Source: Gonapodya sp. JEL0774 (lineage: Eukaryota; Monoblepharomycota; Monoblepharidomycetes; Monoblepharidales; Gonapodyaceae). Taken from it: a stretch of 10,754 nucleotides of DNA. The stretch is taken from positions 64,001 to 74,754 of the forward strand of contig JADIIX010000104.1 of the NCBI GenBank assembly GCA_027604505.1, read 5' to 3'. Under the pieces are notes generated by a model that saw only the letters and a program-made list of their open reading frames with translations, was not told the DNA's origin and ran no database searches. This document shows, piece by piece, positions 1-7,184 of this stretch (the first letter of the stretch is position 1; each line of letters opens with the position of its first letter). The translations under genes and the position numbers were made by a program.

Positions 1-2
1 AG

Positions 3-919
3 AACGACGATTTCCTGGATGACATTCTCTCCCGCATTCGACCCAAGTACCATGAGCACTACTGCTCCATTGTTCAAGAGAGTATCAAATCAGGGAATGG
101 ATCTTTCGTGGAGCTGCCCTTCGTCTTCCTTCAGGTCGAGTACGAGCCTGATGACTCTGAGCCAGATGTTGAGATACAGCCAAAAAAGCCGTCCCTGCCC
201 TATGCCCAACCACTGAAGCTTCTGGAATCTTCGTCAGATGAAAAAGCTCCTGTGAGAACAAATACTCACAGGAGTCCATTCAATGAACCCATCCGTCTTG
301 TTTCTTCGTCGGATCGTGACAGTGACACAGGAGGATCAGCGGAAAATGGGGGATGGACGACTGTTGTGTACAAGAAAAAGAAGACAACAAGAGCAAAGGT
401 GTGTCCCATGGAAAGGTTGTGGGCTTTTTCTTGCAGTGTGGTGTCTCACTTGAAGGGCCGTCGGTCTGGCGTGAACACTTTGACACACAAATCACAGAAC
501 CTGTCAGCCATTCGTGGATGTGCATCCCGCTCAAGACTACGTTTAATACCTCAAAGAAAAGCGAGGATAGAGTCTCTATTCACGCATCTTCATCATCGGA
601 GGATCACGATACTTTTTTTGACCGCTCCAAGAACTCAAAGAAAAGGAGCGTCGCAGAGACAGTCAGTGCGTCTCACTTGTTGATCTTACCATTGTTTGTC
701 CTGGAGAGCTCCCCAACTCCGGCTTGAATGTTTTCTTGAAGGGGTCGAGCTTGGAGGCATTTGATGTCTACATTGCTCCCAGCACGCCAAATTGCATTTA
801 TACTCGCAAATGCAAAGCGTGGTGGTAGTGACTTTGCTGGACTTGGGAGCAAGCCAGGGGATGTTCCACGTCAGATCACAGACTTGCGCATTGAGTGCGA
901 GAACTTTCTTCCAAAAACA
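3..919 (+). pseudogene. Ser/acid-rich N-terminal segment, 5' partial
   Basis: The frame is open from the left edge, so the gene starts outside the window. Residues run through D/E-rich sequence into two similar motifs, LLESSSDE (about 226-249) and LVSSSDRD (about 298-321), then a basic YKKKKTTRAK stretch near 370-398. A 38-bp intron (399-436, GTGTGT to TTTCTTGCAG) would join it in phase to a segment with another acidic Ser run (SSSSED, about 586-603) and basic KNSKK. Two further one-base frame changes (about 675-680 and 800-805) keep protein-like sequence going (PGELPNSGLNVFLKG, then KPGDVPRQITDLRIE) to 919, where GTGAGT forms a good splice donor. No domain is recognised. It may be the N-terminal part of the MULE-like protein downstream, or a separate gene. 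Confidence 0.4.
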
Positions 920-1004
920 GTGAGTCGCTGAGTTTCAAAGCTTCCATGTATGTCAGGGGCGGAACCTTAACCACGTCTGCATTTGACAGCAACGTTGCTT
1001 TGTC

Positions 1005-1346
1005 GTGACTTTCCTTATCCCTGCCATGTCGTTGGATGATTGGAGGAATGCATCGAATGAGAATCAAAAGTATCGTGACAAGAGCATTGTTGCTTTTGAC
1101 AGAATGAAATGGACTGCAAACAGCCACCCAAGGCAGCAATCGGCATCTTACATGGTTGACACAGTGGACGCAACAGCTGTCTGTCAGTCTGAGTCAGTGG
1201 TATATTATACAGATCGCTGGGAATGCAAGAGGGATGGTCTGATTGTGGCCCAAAAGAAACTTTGCCATATTGAATCAGACTCGGGGAACACAATAGACAA
1301 GGCAATCTCAGAAAAGTGCTATCATTGTTGCGAATCTGAGCCCTAG
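1005..1346 (+). pseudogene. Cysteine-containing segment, probable part of the same relic
   Basis: An open stretch of 113 codons reads as genuine protein (SLDDWRNASNENQKYR, then VVYYTDRWECKRDGLIVAQK) and ends with a Cys/His cluster, C-Y-H-C-C, just before TAG at 1344-1346. Trp-Glu-Cys followed later by Leu-Cys-His and the terminal Cys cluster could hint at a metal-binding fold such as the N-terminal fingers found in some MULE-type proteins, but the spacing fits no family I can name. It lies between the Ser-rich segment and the DDE-like core, on the same strand, and is best read as an exon or broken part of the same gene. It may be preceded by an intron starting at 920; the acceptor is not clear. 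Confidence 0.3.
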
Positions 1347-1383
1347 CCACATATGAAACCACTGTTCACTTTCTGCAAACAGA

Positions 1384-2475
1384 ATGGGGGTGGAACTAGA
1401 TGGTAACCAGCTTCTCGAGTTCCAAATTTGCTTCGGCTTGTTGGGTTTGCGGCTTAGTGAAGCTGGCCAAAGTACATTGCGTGGAAATCAACTACCTGGA
1501 CAGTCTGGAAGCCTGGCCCCCCATCATTGTACAAACCCTATTGTGCACCAGGAGGCCAAAAACTTGATTTCACACGGCATGACACCATCTCAGGGAAAGC
1601 ACCACATTAATTCTAGGGCCGACCCAACAGATTCTGCAGGAGGACACAATTTGAAGTGGGAAATAAGCTCGCAGTATCAGCTCAACAGTGAGAGTTTGTA
1701 CATTTTTGTTTGCCCCACAATATCAACTGACTGTCAGTGGATCATGTCACAGGCCCAGAATGTGCCACTAGGACGCCCTTATGCAGATCAAATCCACACC
1801 TATGTGACTGCTGCACTTCAGAAACATGCTGAGGGGAAAAGCAATCCAGAACAGCAATACCTTGTCCAAGTTCAGGCTACACCAGGTCTATTTGGACACT
1901 ACACCAACAAGGCAGTCCAACATGATTGCATCTGCACCTCACCATTTAGTGCTCTACCTCCTTACTGTGCTAAGCCACAAAGTCCTGTTGCTGCCGACAT
2001 AACTTTCAGCGTTACTCAGGAGACAGTTACATCTGCCAGCGTCACGTGGAAAGTACACTACTACATCACAGTTTTTGCTTTCAATGACACACACTTAGAA
2101 AAGGTAGACACTGGGCAACCACCATGGAGGATTGTATCAATAATGCTACATGAAGAGCGGGACGATGAAGCCTTCAAACACATCTTGCACTTATTTGTGG
2201 GGAGTGACCCAAAGTTGAAAGATATAGCATTTCTCATCACTGATGATGGAAGCGAGTATGATGATCTACCATGGTCTTTCTTTCCAAGATTGAAGCAGCT
2301 GACTTTGCATCCTGCACCGAAAGTGCGAGGACATTCAATTCTGACAAGCACAGAAGACATATTCAGAGTCATCACAGGCCAACTGCAGAGGGGTCCGTTG
2401 TATGGGAATGGAATGGTTGACCTGCCGTTGGATGTTCTTCAAAGTGATGACCTGCGTGCATCATTGGGAGATTGA
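1384..2475 (+). pseudogene. MULE-like transposase core (363 codons open)
   Basis: The longest open frame of the window. Its second half has the signature layout of a MULE-like RNase-H-fold transposase: A-D-I-T-F at residues 204-208 (candidate first catalytic Asp, D205), a beta-strand stretch YYITVFAFND, the motif PPWRIVSIMLHEERDDEAFKHIL, then FLITDDGSE with D287/D288 as candidate second Asp, FPRLKQL where a C/H-rich strand usually follows, and DIFRVITG ... GMVDLPLD as the helical insertion region. The expected Cys/His after the FPRLKQL strand is not conserved (LTLHPAPK), suggesting loss of activity. The first 200 residues are unassigned. It ends at TGA 2473-2475, but related sequence continues downstream in other frames, so this is a fragment of a larger protein. 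The ATG at 1384 is only the first Met in frame, not a proven start. Confidence 0.5.
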
Positions 2476-2559
2476 TTTGAGAAAGTTTTTGTTGAAAGGA
2501 GCAAAAGAGTTGATGAGTGAGTTTTGGGTGTCATTGGTCCAGTTTCTTTAATCGTATTT

Positions 2560-3115
2560 GATATTGTTTAACAGCAGCTATTAGATTCACTGAATACTTT
2601 CAAAATGAATTTCTTTCTAAAACTGGATTGCCTGACACTTTCCGTCTGGATTGAAGCTGGATACCATCAGAGAGAGGCTGTTTACAACAACAGTCTTGAA
2701 GCAATGAACAAGGTTGTTCTAAAGGAAGTCGCCAATGAACAGGGGGACAGGAAGTTGATGAAAACGCATGAAGGCATTGTTAAGTATATAAAATCTGACT
2801 GACTAAGTGCCAAGAAGGCAGTTTGCAACATGGCTGGGGACTATGCAGTGAGCAAGGAGTACCACAACAACATCTTCTTGCGAAAGGATACTCCACACAA
2901 TGCTGATCTTGAAATGGACAAGGGAATCTCCAATGGAAGTCTTTTTTGTTCCCTGGAAGAGCAACTCGTGAATGAAAGAGCACCAGCAAACAGTGTGTCA
3001 GCAGAGAACTCTTGACATGGAGCCCAAAGTCAAGAAAGTCTGGAGCACTCACAGGTGGAACATGCACCTTTGCCAATGACAGCTGAAGCAATTAATAGGA
3101 TGTTTTATTTGGTGC
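2560..3115 (+). pseudogene. MULE-like transposase, middle helical part, broken
   Basis: After the core's stop, similar protein continues in alternating frames. EYFQNEFLSKTGLP (about 2593-2634) leads by a frame change into EAVYNNSLEAMNKVVLKE (about 2674-2727), the Asn-Asn-x-x-Glu-x-x-Asn block that follows the DDE core in SWIM-bearing MULE-like proteins. TGA at 2800-2802 ends that frame, and the GDYAVSKEYHN block (2836-2868) follows, then charged helices to a TGA at 3013-3015 and a conserved-looking PLPMTAEAINRMF near 3066-3104. A GTGCGT at 3111 could be a splice donor with an acceptor TTTTGCATAG near 3200. At least two stops and two frame changes mean it cannot make a full protein. Confidence 0.4.
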
Positions 3116-3199
3116 GTGCTTTTAAGCAAGTGTACTCTCTTTGTCTCTTTGTTGCTAACTCCGTTCACTGCCCTCCAACTTCCATTCACATTTTGCATA

Positions 3200-4494
3200 G
3201 AATCATGAAATGAAAACTGCGATGCTTTCTGCTATCCAGAGCATGTGCAGTGCTGCAACACAACTTGCTTCTTGAACCCAAAAGGTCGATTTATTACTTG
3301 GCTTGAAACAGTTCCGGATGGATGGTGCCACGCTTCTATGTGCCTGATGATGGGAACACTCCAAACCACAGAACTGGGAAAGCTCTATGTCGTGTTACTC
3401 ACCCGCCTGTTGATATTGCAAGTGGAAGACGAGTGCGAGGGAAGGAAGAGAAAGGTACCAGAGATCACCTGCAAGGATGGGAATGGGAAGGTTATCAGAG
3501 AGACATTAAGAACGGGTGGTGCTTGTTGACACACGTTGGCAGCCACTGCCAAAGAGGGGCCAGATGTCTTTGTTGAGACTATTACGACTTTGTCAGCAAG
3601 CACTGCCAAGCACACTTCACTGGCATCAGTGCGGCAACTATCCCCACAGGGAATGGCAAAAAACAACCTCCACGCTCAAAAAAACTCAAGCCTATGGAGG
3701 AAATGACATGGTATGCTTTCAACCTTTATTGTTGTCTCGCATTTCCCCTGTCTGAGTGTTCATTGGGTTCAGGTTGTACGGCCTGTATTGGTAACAACCA
3801 GACGCAGAGCAGACAGTGTTGCACTGACACAAGCTCCTCCTCCAACTGCACCAAGTGAGCCAACCACCTACCATCACTTTGTAGGAGAGCCAGGAGCTGC
3901 AGTTTTACGGCCCCCAGCATCGCAGCATTCCACACCAACAGTCTTTCCCTCACTGGCCACCCTGTTCAATCCATTTTGCAAGGAAAATGCTACCATCTCT
4001 GGCATTGCAAATGGATTCCCGGTGATGCTGCCACAAAGTGAAGGCCTATGTATCCCCAATCATGGTCTTGTCTTGGGAGCCATGGGTTTTGGAGGGCCAG
4101 CAACTCCAAGTTACGTGGGCACGTTGCAATTACGACAGCCTGCAGCCCCCCGTACAACAATTACAAAGCCAATCTCTACCATCGGGATCTGAACTCTACT
4201 TCTGCATTAAAATCACTCATCTTGCTCGAAAACCAAGGAAGGTGCGGGCATGGAAACCATGACCTTCAAGGAGAGTATGCTATTTGTGTTCAGAACAAGT
4301 ATCAGGTGGTAGAAATAGCAAACAGCGGTTCTCAGAGAATCAACAGCACATTCTACTTTTGCTTTCCCTATTGCTGGACAGGGTATCCTCATGCCAGAAG
4401 AGTCTGTCCTTGATATCTGCCAAACATCCAGCACATGCTCCGTCCTGATGAGCAACACCCTTTGCACTGTGCTGGCATATACTTTGGGATGTAA
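3200..4494 (+). pseudogene. MULE-like transposase C-terminus with damaged SWIM-like finger
   Basis: Around 3460-3545 the frame reads ITCKDGNGKVI ... TGGAC, a TGA at 3529-3531, then HTLAATA. This fits the tail of a SWIM zinc finger (C-x-C-xn-C-x-H) in which the residue between the last Cys and His is now a stop; Trp (TGG) is a likely ancestor. KHTSLASVRQLSPQG and then a basic GKKQPPRSKK stretch near 3655-3690 (after a one-base frame change) match the basic linker that follows SWIM in such proteins. A Pro/Thr-rich open stretch (3713-4192) contains LFNPF, and the far end reads NIQHMLRPDEQHPLHCAGIYFGM with TAA at 4492-4494, a fitting C-terminus. Several frame changes lie between. Assignment is by motif order only. 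Confidence 0.4.
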
Positions 4495-4890
4495 ATGTTT
4501 GTCTTGAGTTTAATAGATTTGGTGTTCCAACGTGAGCTGTCACAACTAGTGATGTATGAAGTGGGACTAGAAGTCCAAACAAATGCCCCTCTGGAACCTG
4601 TATTAGCAAAGAAGCATTCCGCAGATCTGCTGATGTTGCAATAACAAGTGACATAGTGCTGAAGCAGATGTGGCAGGCAGCAGCTGACCCAAACTCATTG
4701 AACTCGCTTGCCATCAAAGCACGAAGCTCAAAAGTATCCAGGCAATATATCCCGATCATCAAAATCGCTGTATTTCGCTCAACACTATTACAAAAACCCT
4801 CAGAAAATACGCTTTTGAAAAGTGCCTCCTCTGTCAATCCATTGAGGTGCTCCATCACTCGTTTTTTGGTCACACTGTGTCAATGCCACA
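4495..4890. other. Stretch with no supported gene
   Basis: No recognisable gene was found here. On the - strand a 177-codon frame (4340-4873) is open with a hydrophobic, amphipathic composition, but it overlaps the C-terminal end of the MULE-like relic on the other strand, has no known motif and no splice or promoter support. On + an 82-codon frame (4656-4904) is equally unremarkable. The stretch may hold the untranscribed 3' end of the MULE-like element, but no inverted repeat partner was seen within the window. Confidence 0.4.
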
Positions 4891-5232
4891 ACAGCACCAG
4901 CTGAACCAATAATAGATGAACTGGGCCCAGATTTTCAGCCTCGATATACCGTTGAACGTATTAATGATAAACAACAAGCCAGAGATCTAGTCGAATATCT
5001 TGTTAAATTCAGAGGAAACTGTCAACCAGAATGGCAACCTGAAGGTCTTACTGACGCTGCTGATCTTACTCACGCTTTTGAATTACATCTATCAGAAGCT
5101 ACAAATCAACGAGTTTTAACGCACAAGAAACGTGTAGCTCCTAAGCATGCTCAACTAAACCGGCTCAAGAAATGTGTCAACACAGACAAACAAACGTCAA
5201 CAATTACGCCACGAGAAGATTGGTTCATGTGA
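4891..5232 (+). pseudogene. pol (fragment): Ty3/gypsy-type integrase C-terminal fragment with chromodomain
   Basis: An open frame to TGA 5230-5232 encodes a short acidic lead-in, then RYTVERINDKQQ ... EYLVKFRGN ... EWQPEGL ... AFE (about 4942-5083), the classical chromodomain pattern of a Y-x-V-E-x-I strand, Y-L-V-K-(W/F)-x-G, a Trp-x-P turn and a C-terminal helix. Such a domain sits at the end of integrase in chromoviruses, a branch of Ty3/gypsy retrotransposons, where it steers insertion to chromatin. One aromatic-cage position is Phe in place of the more usual Trp. The rest of pol and gag is missing upstream; similarity starts abruptly near 4891. Codons are A/T-ending (GAA, CAA, ATT, GAT), unlike the flanking genes. 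A polypurine tract and LTR-like sequence downstream fit the same element. Confidence 0.6.
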
Positions 5233-5486
5233 TTGCTTGTCACCAACTTTATATGGAATTACAGGACACAGGATTATATAAATGTATTTATGACAGAGGG
5301 GATAAAGCAGAGCAAGGTTTTACTGCAGCCTGCCTAGGTGTGCTTTTTCCTCGCTATCGAACCTCTCTCCAACACTCCCTCAACCCCTAATACTCAGATT
5401 TTGAATCTTGTCACAAATCATGGAACAAACAGATTGTTTGTGGTTCATTTTGTCAATTCTTATATGTATTAACATTCTTCAACTAC
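5233..5486 (+). other. Non-coding 3' region of the Ty3-type element
   Basis: Between the chromodomain frame and the polypurine tract lies AT-rich sequence with only a short open frame (5172-5390) in a different frame from pol. No motif is seen in it. The position is that of the untranslated stretch between pol and the 3' LTR. Confidence 0.35.
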
Positions 5487-5495
5487 AGAGGGGAG
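5487..5495 (+). promoter_or_regulatory. Polypurine tract of LTR element
   Basis: AGAGGGGAG is directly followed by TGTTGTG, the usual arrangement for plus-strand priming at the start of a Ty3/gypsy 3' LTR. It is correctly placed downstream of the pol fragment. Confidence 0.55.
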
Positions 5496-5631
5496 TGTTG
5501 TGTAATTGTGACACTTGGGGTCAACCACTTGACCACAGAAGTACATAAATAGTACAATATACATATTATGGGGGAATTTACGTTAAGAATACACTGATAC
5601 AGCTTGGACCCACGGGACTGTCACTGTGACA
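5496..5631 (+). repeat. Putative short 3' LTR
   Basis: The sequence begins TGTTGTGTAATTGTGACAC right after the polypurine tract and could end at ...CACTGTGACA (5631), giving a TG...CA unit of 136 bp. It holds a TATA-like ACATAAATAG around 5544-5553. TGTGACAC occurs near both ends (5507-5514 and 5625-5632) as a direct repeat. The left boundary is well supported; the right boundary is a guess because no second LTR is in the window for comparison, and the LTR could be longer or truncated. Confidence 0.4.
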
Positions 5632-5633
5632 CT

Positions 5634-5785
5634 AGAAGGCCAGCTTCACCACCAGACCCATCCGACAGACCATCCATGATTATGCGCAGCAAGTCAATGC
5701 CAATACAAGTCCGTTTGAGAGTTTGCTCTCCAATGCCTGGATGTGCAGTAATCGCGGACGACAGTTAATAGTTATGGGTTCGTAA
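5634..5785 (+). pseudogene. Short protein-like fragment between two transposons
   Basis: About 49 codons open after a TAG, ending in TAA 5783-5785, with no Met near its start. The residues look like real protein (TIHDYAQQVNANTSPFESLL, then NAWMCSNRGRQLIVMG). No family is recognised. It begins right at the possible LTR end and ends 40 bp before the Harbinger element, so it may be the last exon of an older gene cut by the LTR element, or simply a chance frame. Confidence 0.25.
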
Positions 5786-5821
5786 AGTGTGTGCAGAGTT
5801 TTTTTGCAGCCAGTGTCATGT

Positions 5822-5824
5822 ATT
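5822..5824 (+). repeat. Target-site duplication, left copy (ATT)
   Basis: ATT directly precedes the left inverted repeat and the same three bases follow the right one (8894-8896). Three-base duplications are typical of PIF/Harbinger, though TTA/TAA is the usual sequence. Confidence 0.5.
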
Positions 5825-5850
5825 AGAGAGGTTGCGCACCACATTTAGTT
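5825..5850 (+). repeat. Left terminal inverted repeat of Harbinger element
   Basis: AGAGAGGTTGCGCA (5825-5838) is the exact reverse complement of 8880-8893. After a short mismatched stretch, ATTTAGTT (5843-5850) again matches the other end with a 2-bp length difference. Confidence 0.85.
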
Positions 5851-5891
5851 ATCACAATATGTGAAGTGAAAAATTAAATAACCGAGCCACC

Positions 5892-5900
5892 TTGCGCACC
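5892..5900 (+). repeat. Subterminal copy of the TIR core
   Basis: TTGCGCACC here repeats in direct orientation the bases at 5832-5840 inside the left inverted repeat, 60 bp apart. Such subterminal repeats often serve as transposase or partner-protein binding sites; that role is inferred. Confidence 0.4.
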
Positions 5901-5933
5901 CAAACCAACTCCCAATTCTTTGCAACCACTTTC

Positions 5934-7160
5934 ATGGACGGGGACTCCTCAGATTCGGACGATTCCTTCTCGATTGTAAACATGGGACTGGAGCGGATCA
6001 GGAGACGACGCCAGTTGACGTTTGCGGCGATTATGGTGTTGGCAGCAAGTCTGCTTCTGCCAGAGCGACCGGCGTTCCCTGAAGCACGACTGGATCTGGG
6101 AGCGCTTTCAGATGCCGACTGTGTTCATTGTTTTCAGTGAGTTGTGACTGCCATCGGATCCCTTGGACTCCAGATGTTTTGATTTTTGACCCCGAATACT
6201 AGGTTCAAAAAGGCAGACCTTTTTCGTCTCAAAGCAGCACTAGGGATACCTGAGACCATCATCCTAGAAAATAGACTTTGTTTTCTTGGGATCGAGGCAA
6301 TCTGTGTGTTACTTCGGCGTTTCAGCTTCCCTAACCGCCTTGCCGACATCACTCTCACATTTGGCTGCTCTGGGGAGGAGCTCTCCCACATTTTCTCATA
6401 TCTTGTGGACGACATCACACGCAAATTGAAGGAAGTTTTGACGTGGGATACTCAGCCTCTGACTCCAGTGCTGCTAAAGCAGTTTTGCCAGGCCGTCCAC
6501 ACCGCTGGGTCCCCTCTTCAAACCGTCTCTGGATTCATGGATGGAACTGAGCGTCAAATAGCGCGACCAACCCACCATCAAAGGAAGTTTTACAGCGGTC
6601 ATAAACGTCAGCATTCACTGAATTTTCAAGGAGTGGTGACCCCAGACGGGATCGTGATACACCTTTGCGGACCTTTTCTGGGCCCGGAACACGACATCAC
6701 GATTTATAGACTAAGCGGACTCAATGATGTACTTACACAGCATGGTGAGTTGATGATTGCGTACTGTTTCCTCTTCTATTCTCAAAGTTTTCCCGAGGAT
6801 AGCTTTTAGACCAAACTATGAACTGTACCAAATTTATGGAGACCCCACCTACCACCCCGGCAACAGGCATCTCATTGGACCTTGAAAGCTGCCGCACTTC
6901 ACACTGAAGCAGCAGCAGTACAACACTTCAAACAGTGCTGTACAGGTTGCAATTGAGTGGGCATGGGACAACCCTGCAACACTATTCGCGTTTTTGAACT
7001 ACTACAGGACCCTAAAAGTAGATTTATCACCTATTGCATCTTATTATTGCGTTGGTGTTTTCTTGGCTAATGCTCATACATGTTTCAATGGGGTGAAAAG
7101 GGTGATAAGTTCAGTGTTGAACCCCCATCAATTGAGACCTATTTGCAAGCGCATATGTGA
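5934..7160 (+). pseudogene. PIF/Harbinger (HARBI1-like) DDE transposase
   Basis: Cuts and joins the transposon ends. Exons 5934-6136, 6203-6744 and 6803-7160 join in phase through introns 6137-6202 (66 bp) and 6745-6802 (58 bp), both GTGAGT...TAG. The start MDGDSSDSDD gives an acidic N-terminus. GFMDGTERQIARP carries D181, IYGDPTY carries D262 and VAIEWAW carries E300, the DDE triad of the family (residues count the internal stop as one). HKRQHSLNFQGVVTPDG, GPFLGPEHD and FLANAHTCFNG are further family blocks, and length (about 367 codons) is normal. Lesions: TGA at 6883-6885 after IGP, and a one-base loss in the G run at 7090-7093, after which the correct C-terminus (EPPSIETYLQAHM) is read in the next frame to TGA 7158-7160. 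In the uncorrected frame translation would run on to 7605. Catalytic residues are all kept. Confidence 0.85.
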
Positions 7161-7184
7161 TAAATTTTGTACTATTATACACTG

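Larger units (their letters stand above)
3..4494 (+). mobile_element. Decayed MULE-like DNA transposon gene region
   Basis: A chain of protein-like segments on the + strand, broken by stops and frame changes, has the order expected of a MULE-type transposase with a SWIM zinc finger: D-T/I-F motif and an I-T-D-D-G block in the core (1384-2475), an N-N-S-L-E-A-M-N block near 2686, a G-D-Y-x-V-S-K-E-Y block near 2838, a damaged C-x-H region near 3529, a basic tail near 3660, and an R-P-x-E-Q-H ... F-G-M end with TAA at 4492-4494. These blocks are read by eye from the general pattern of SWIM-bearing MULE-like proteins that are repetitive in many eukaryotes; no alignment was run. No terminal inverted repeats were found, so the element's limits are unknown and the start given is simply the window edge. 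Confidence 0.45.

Noticed and set aside
1015-1362. 115-codon frame on -
   Set aside because: It is the shadow of the protein-like + strand segment at 1005-1346 and has no supporting feature.
4340-4873. 177-codon open frame on the - strand
   Set aside because: It overlaps the motif-supported C-terminal end of the MULE-like relic on the other strand, shows no recognisable motif or splice context, and its hydrophobic make-up can arise by chance opposite coding DNA.
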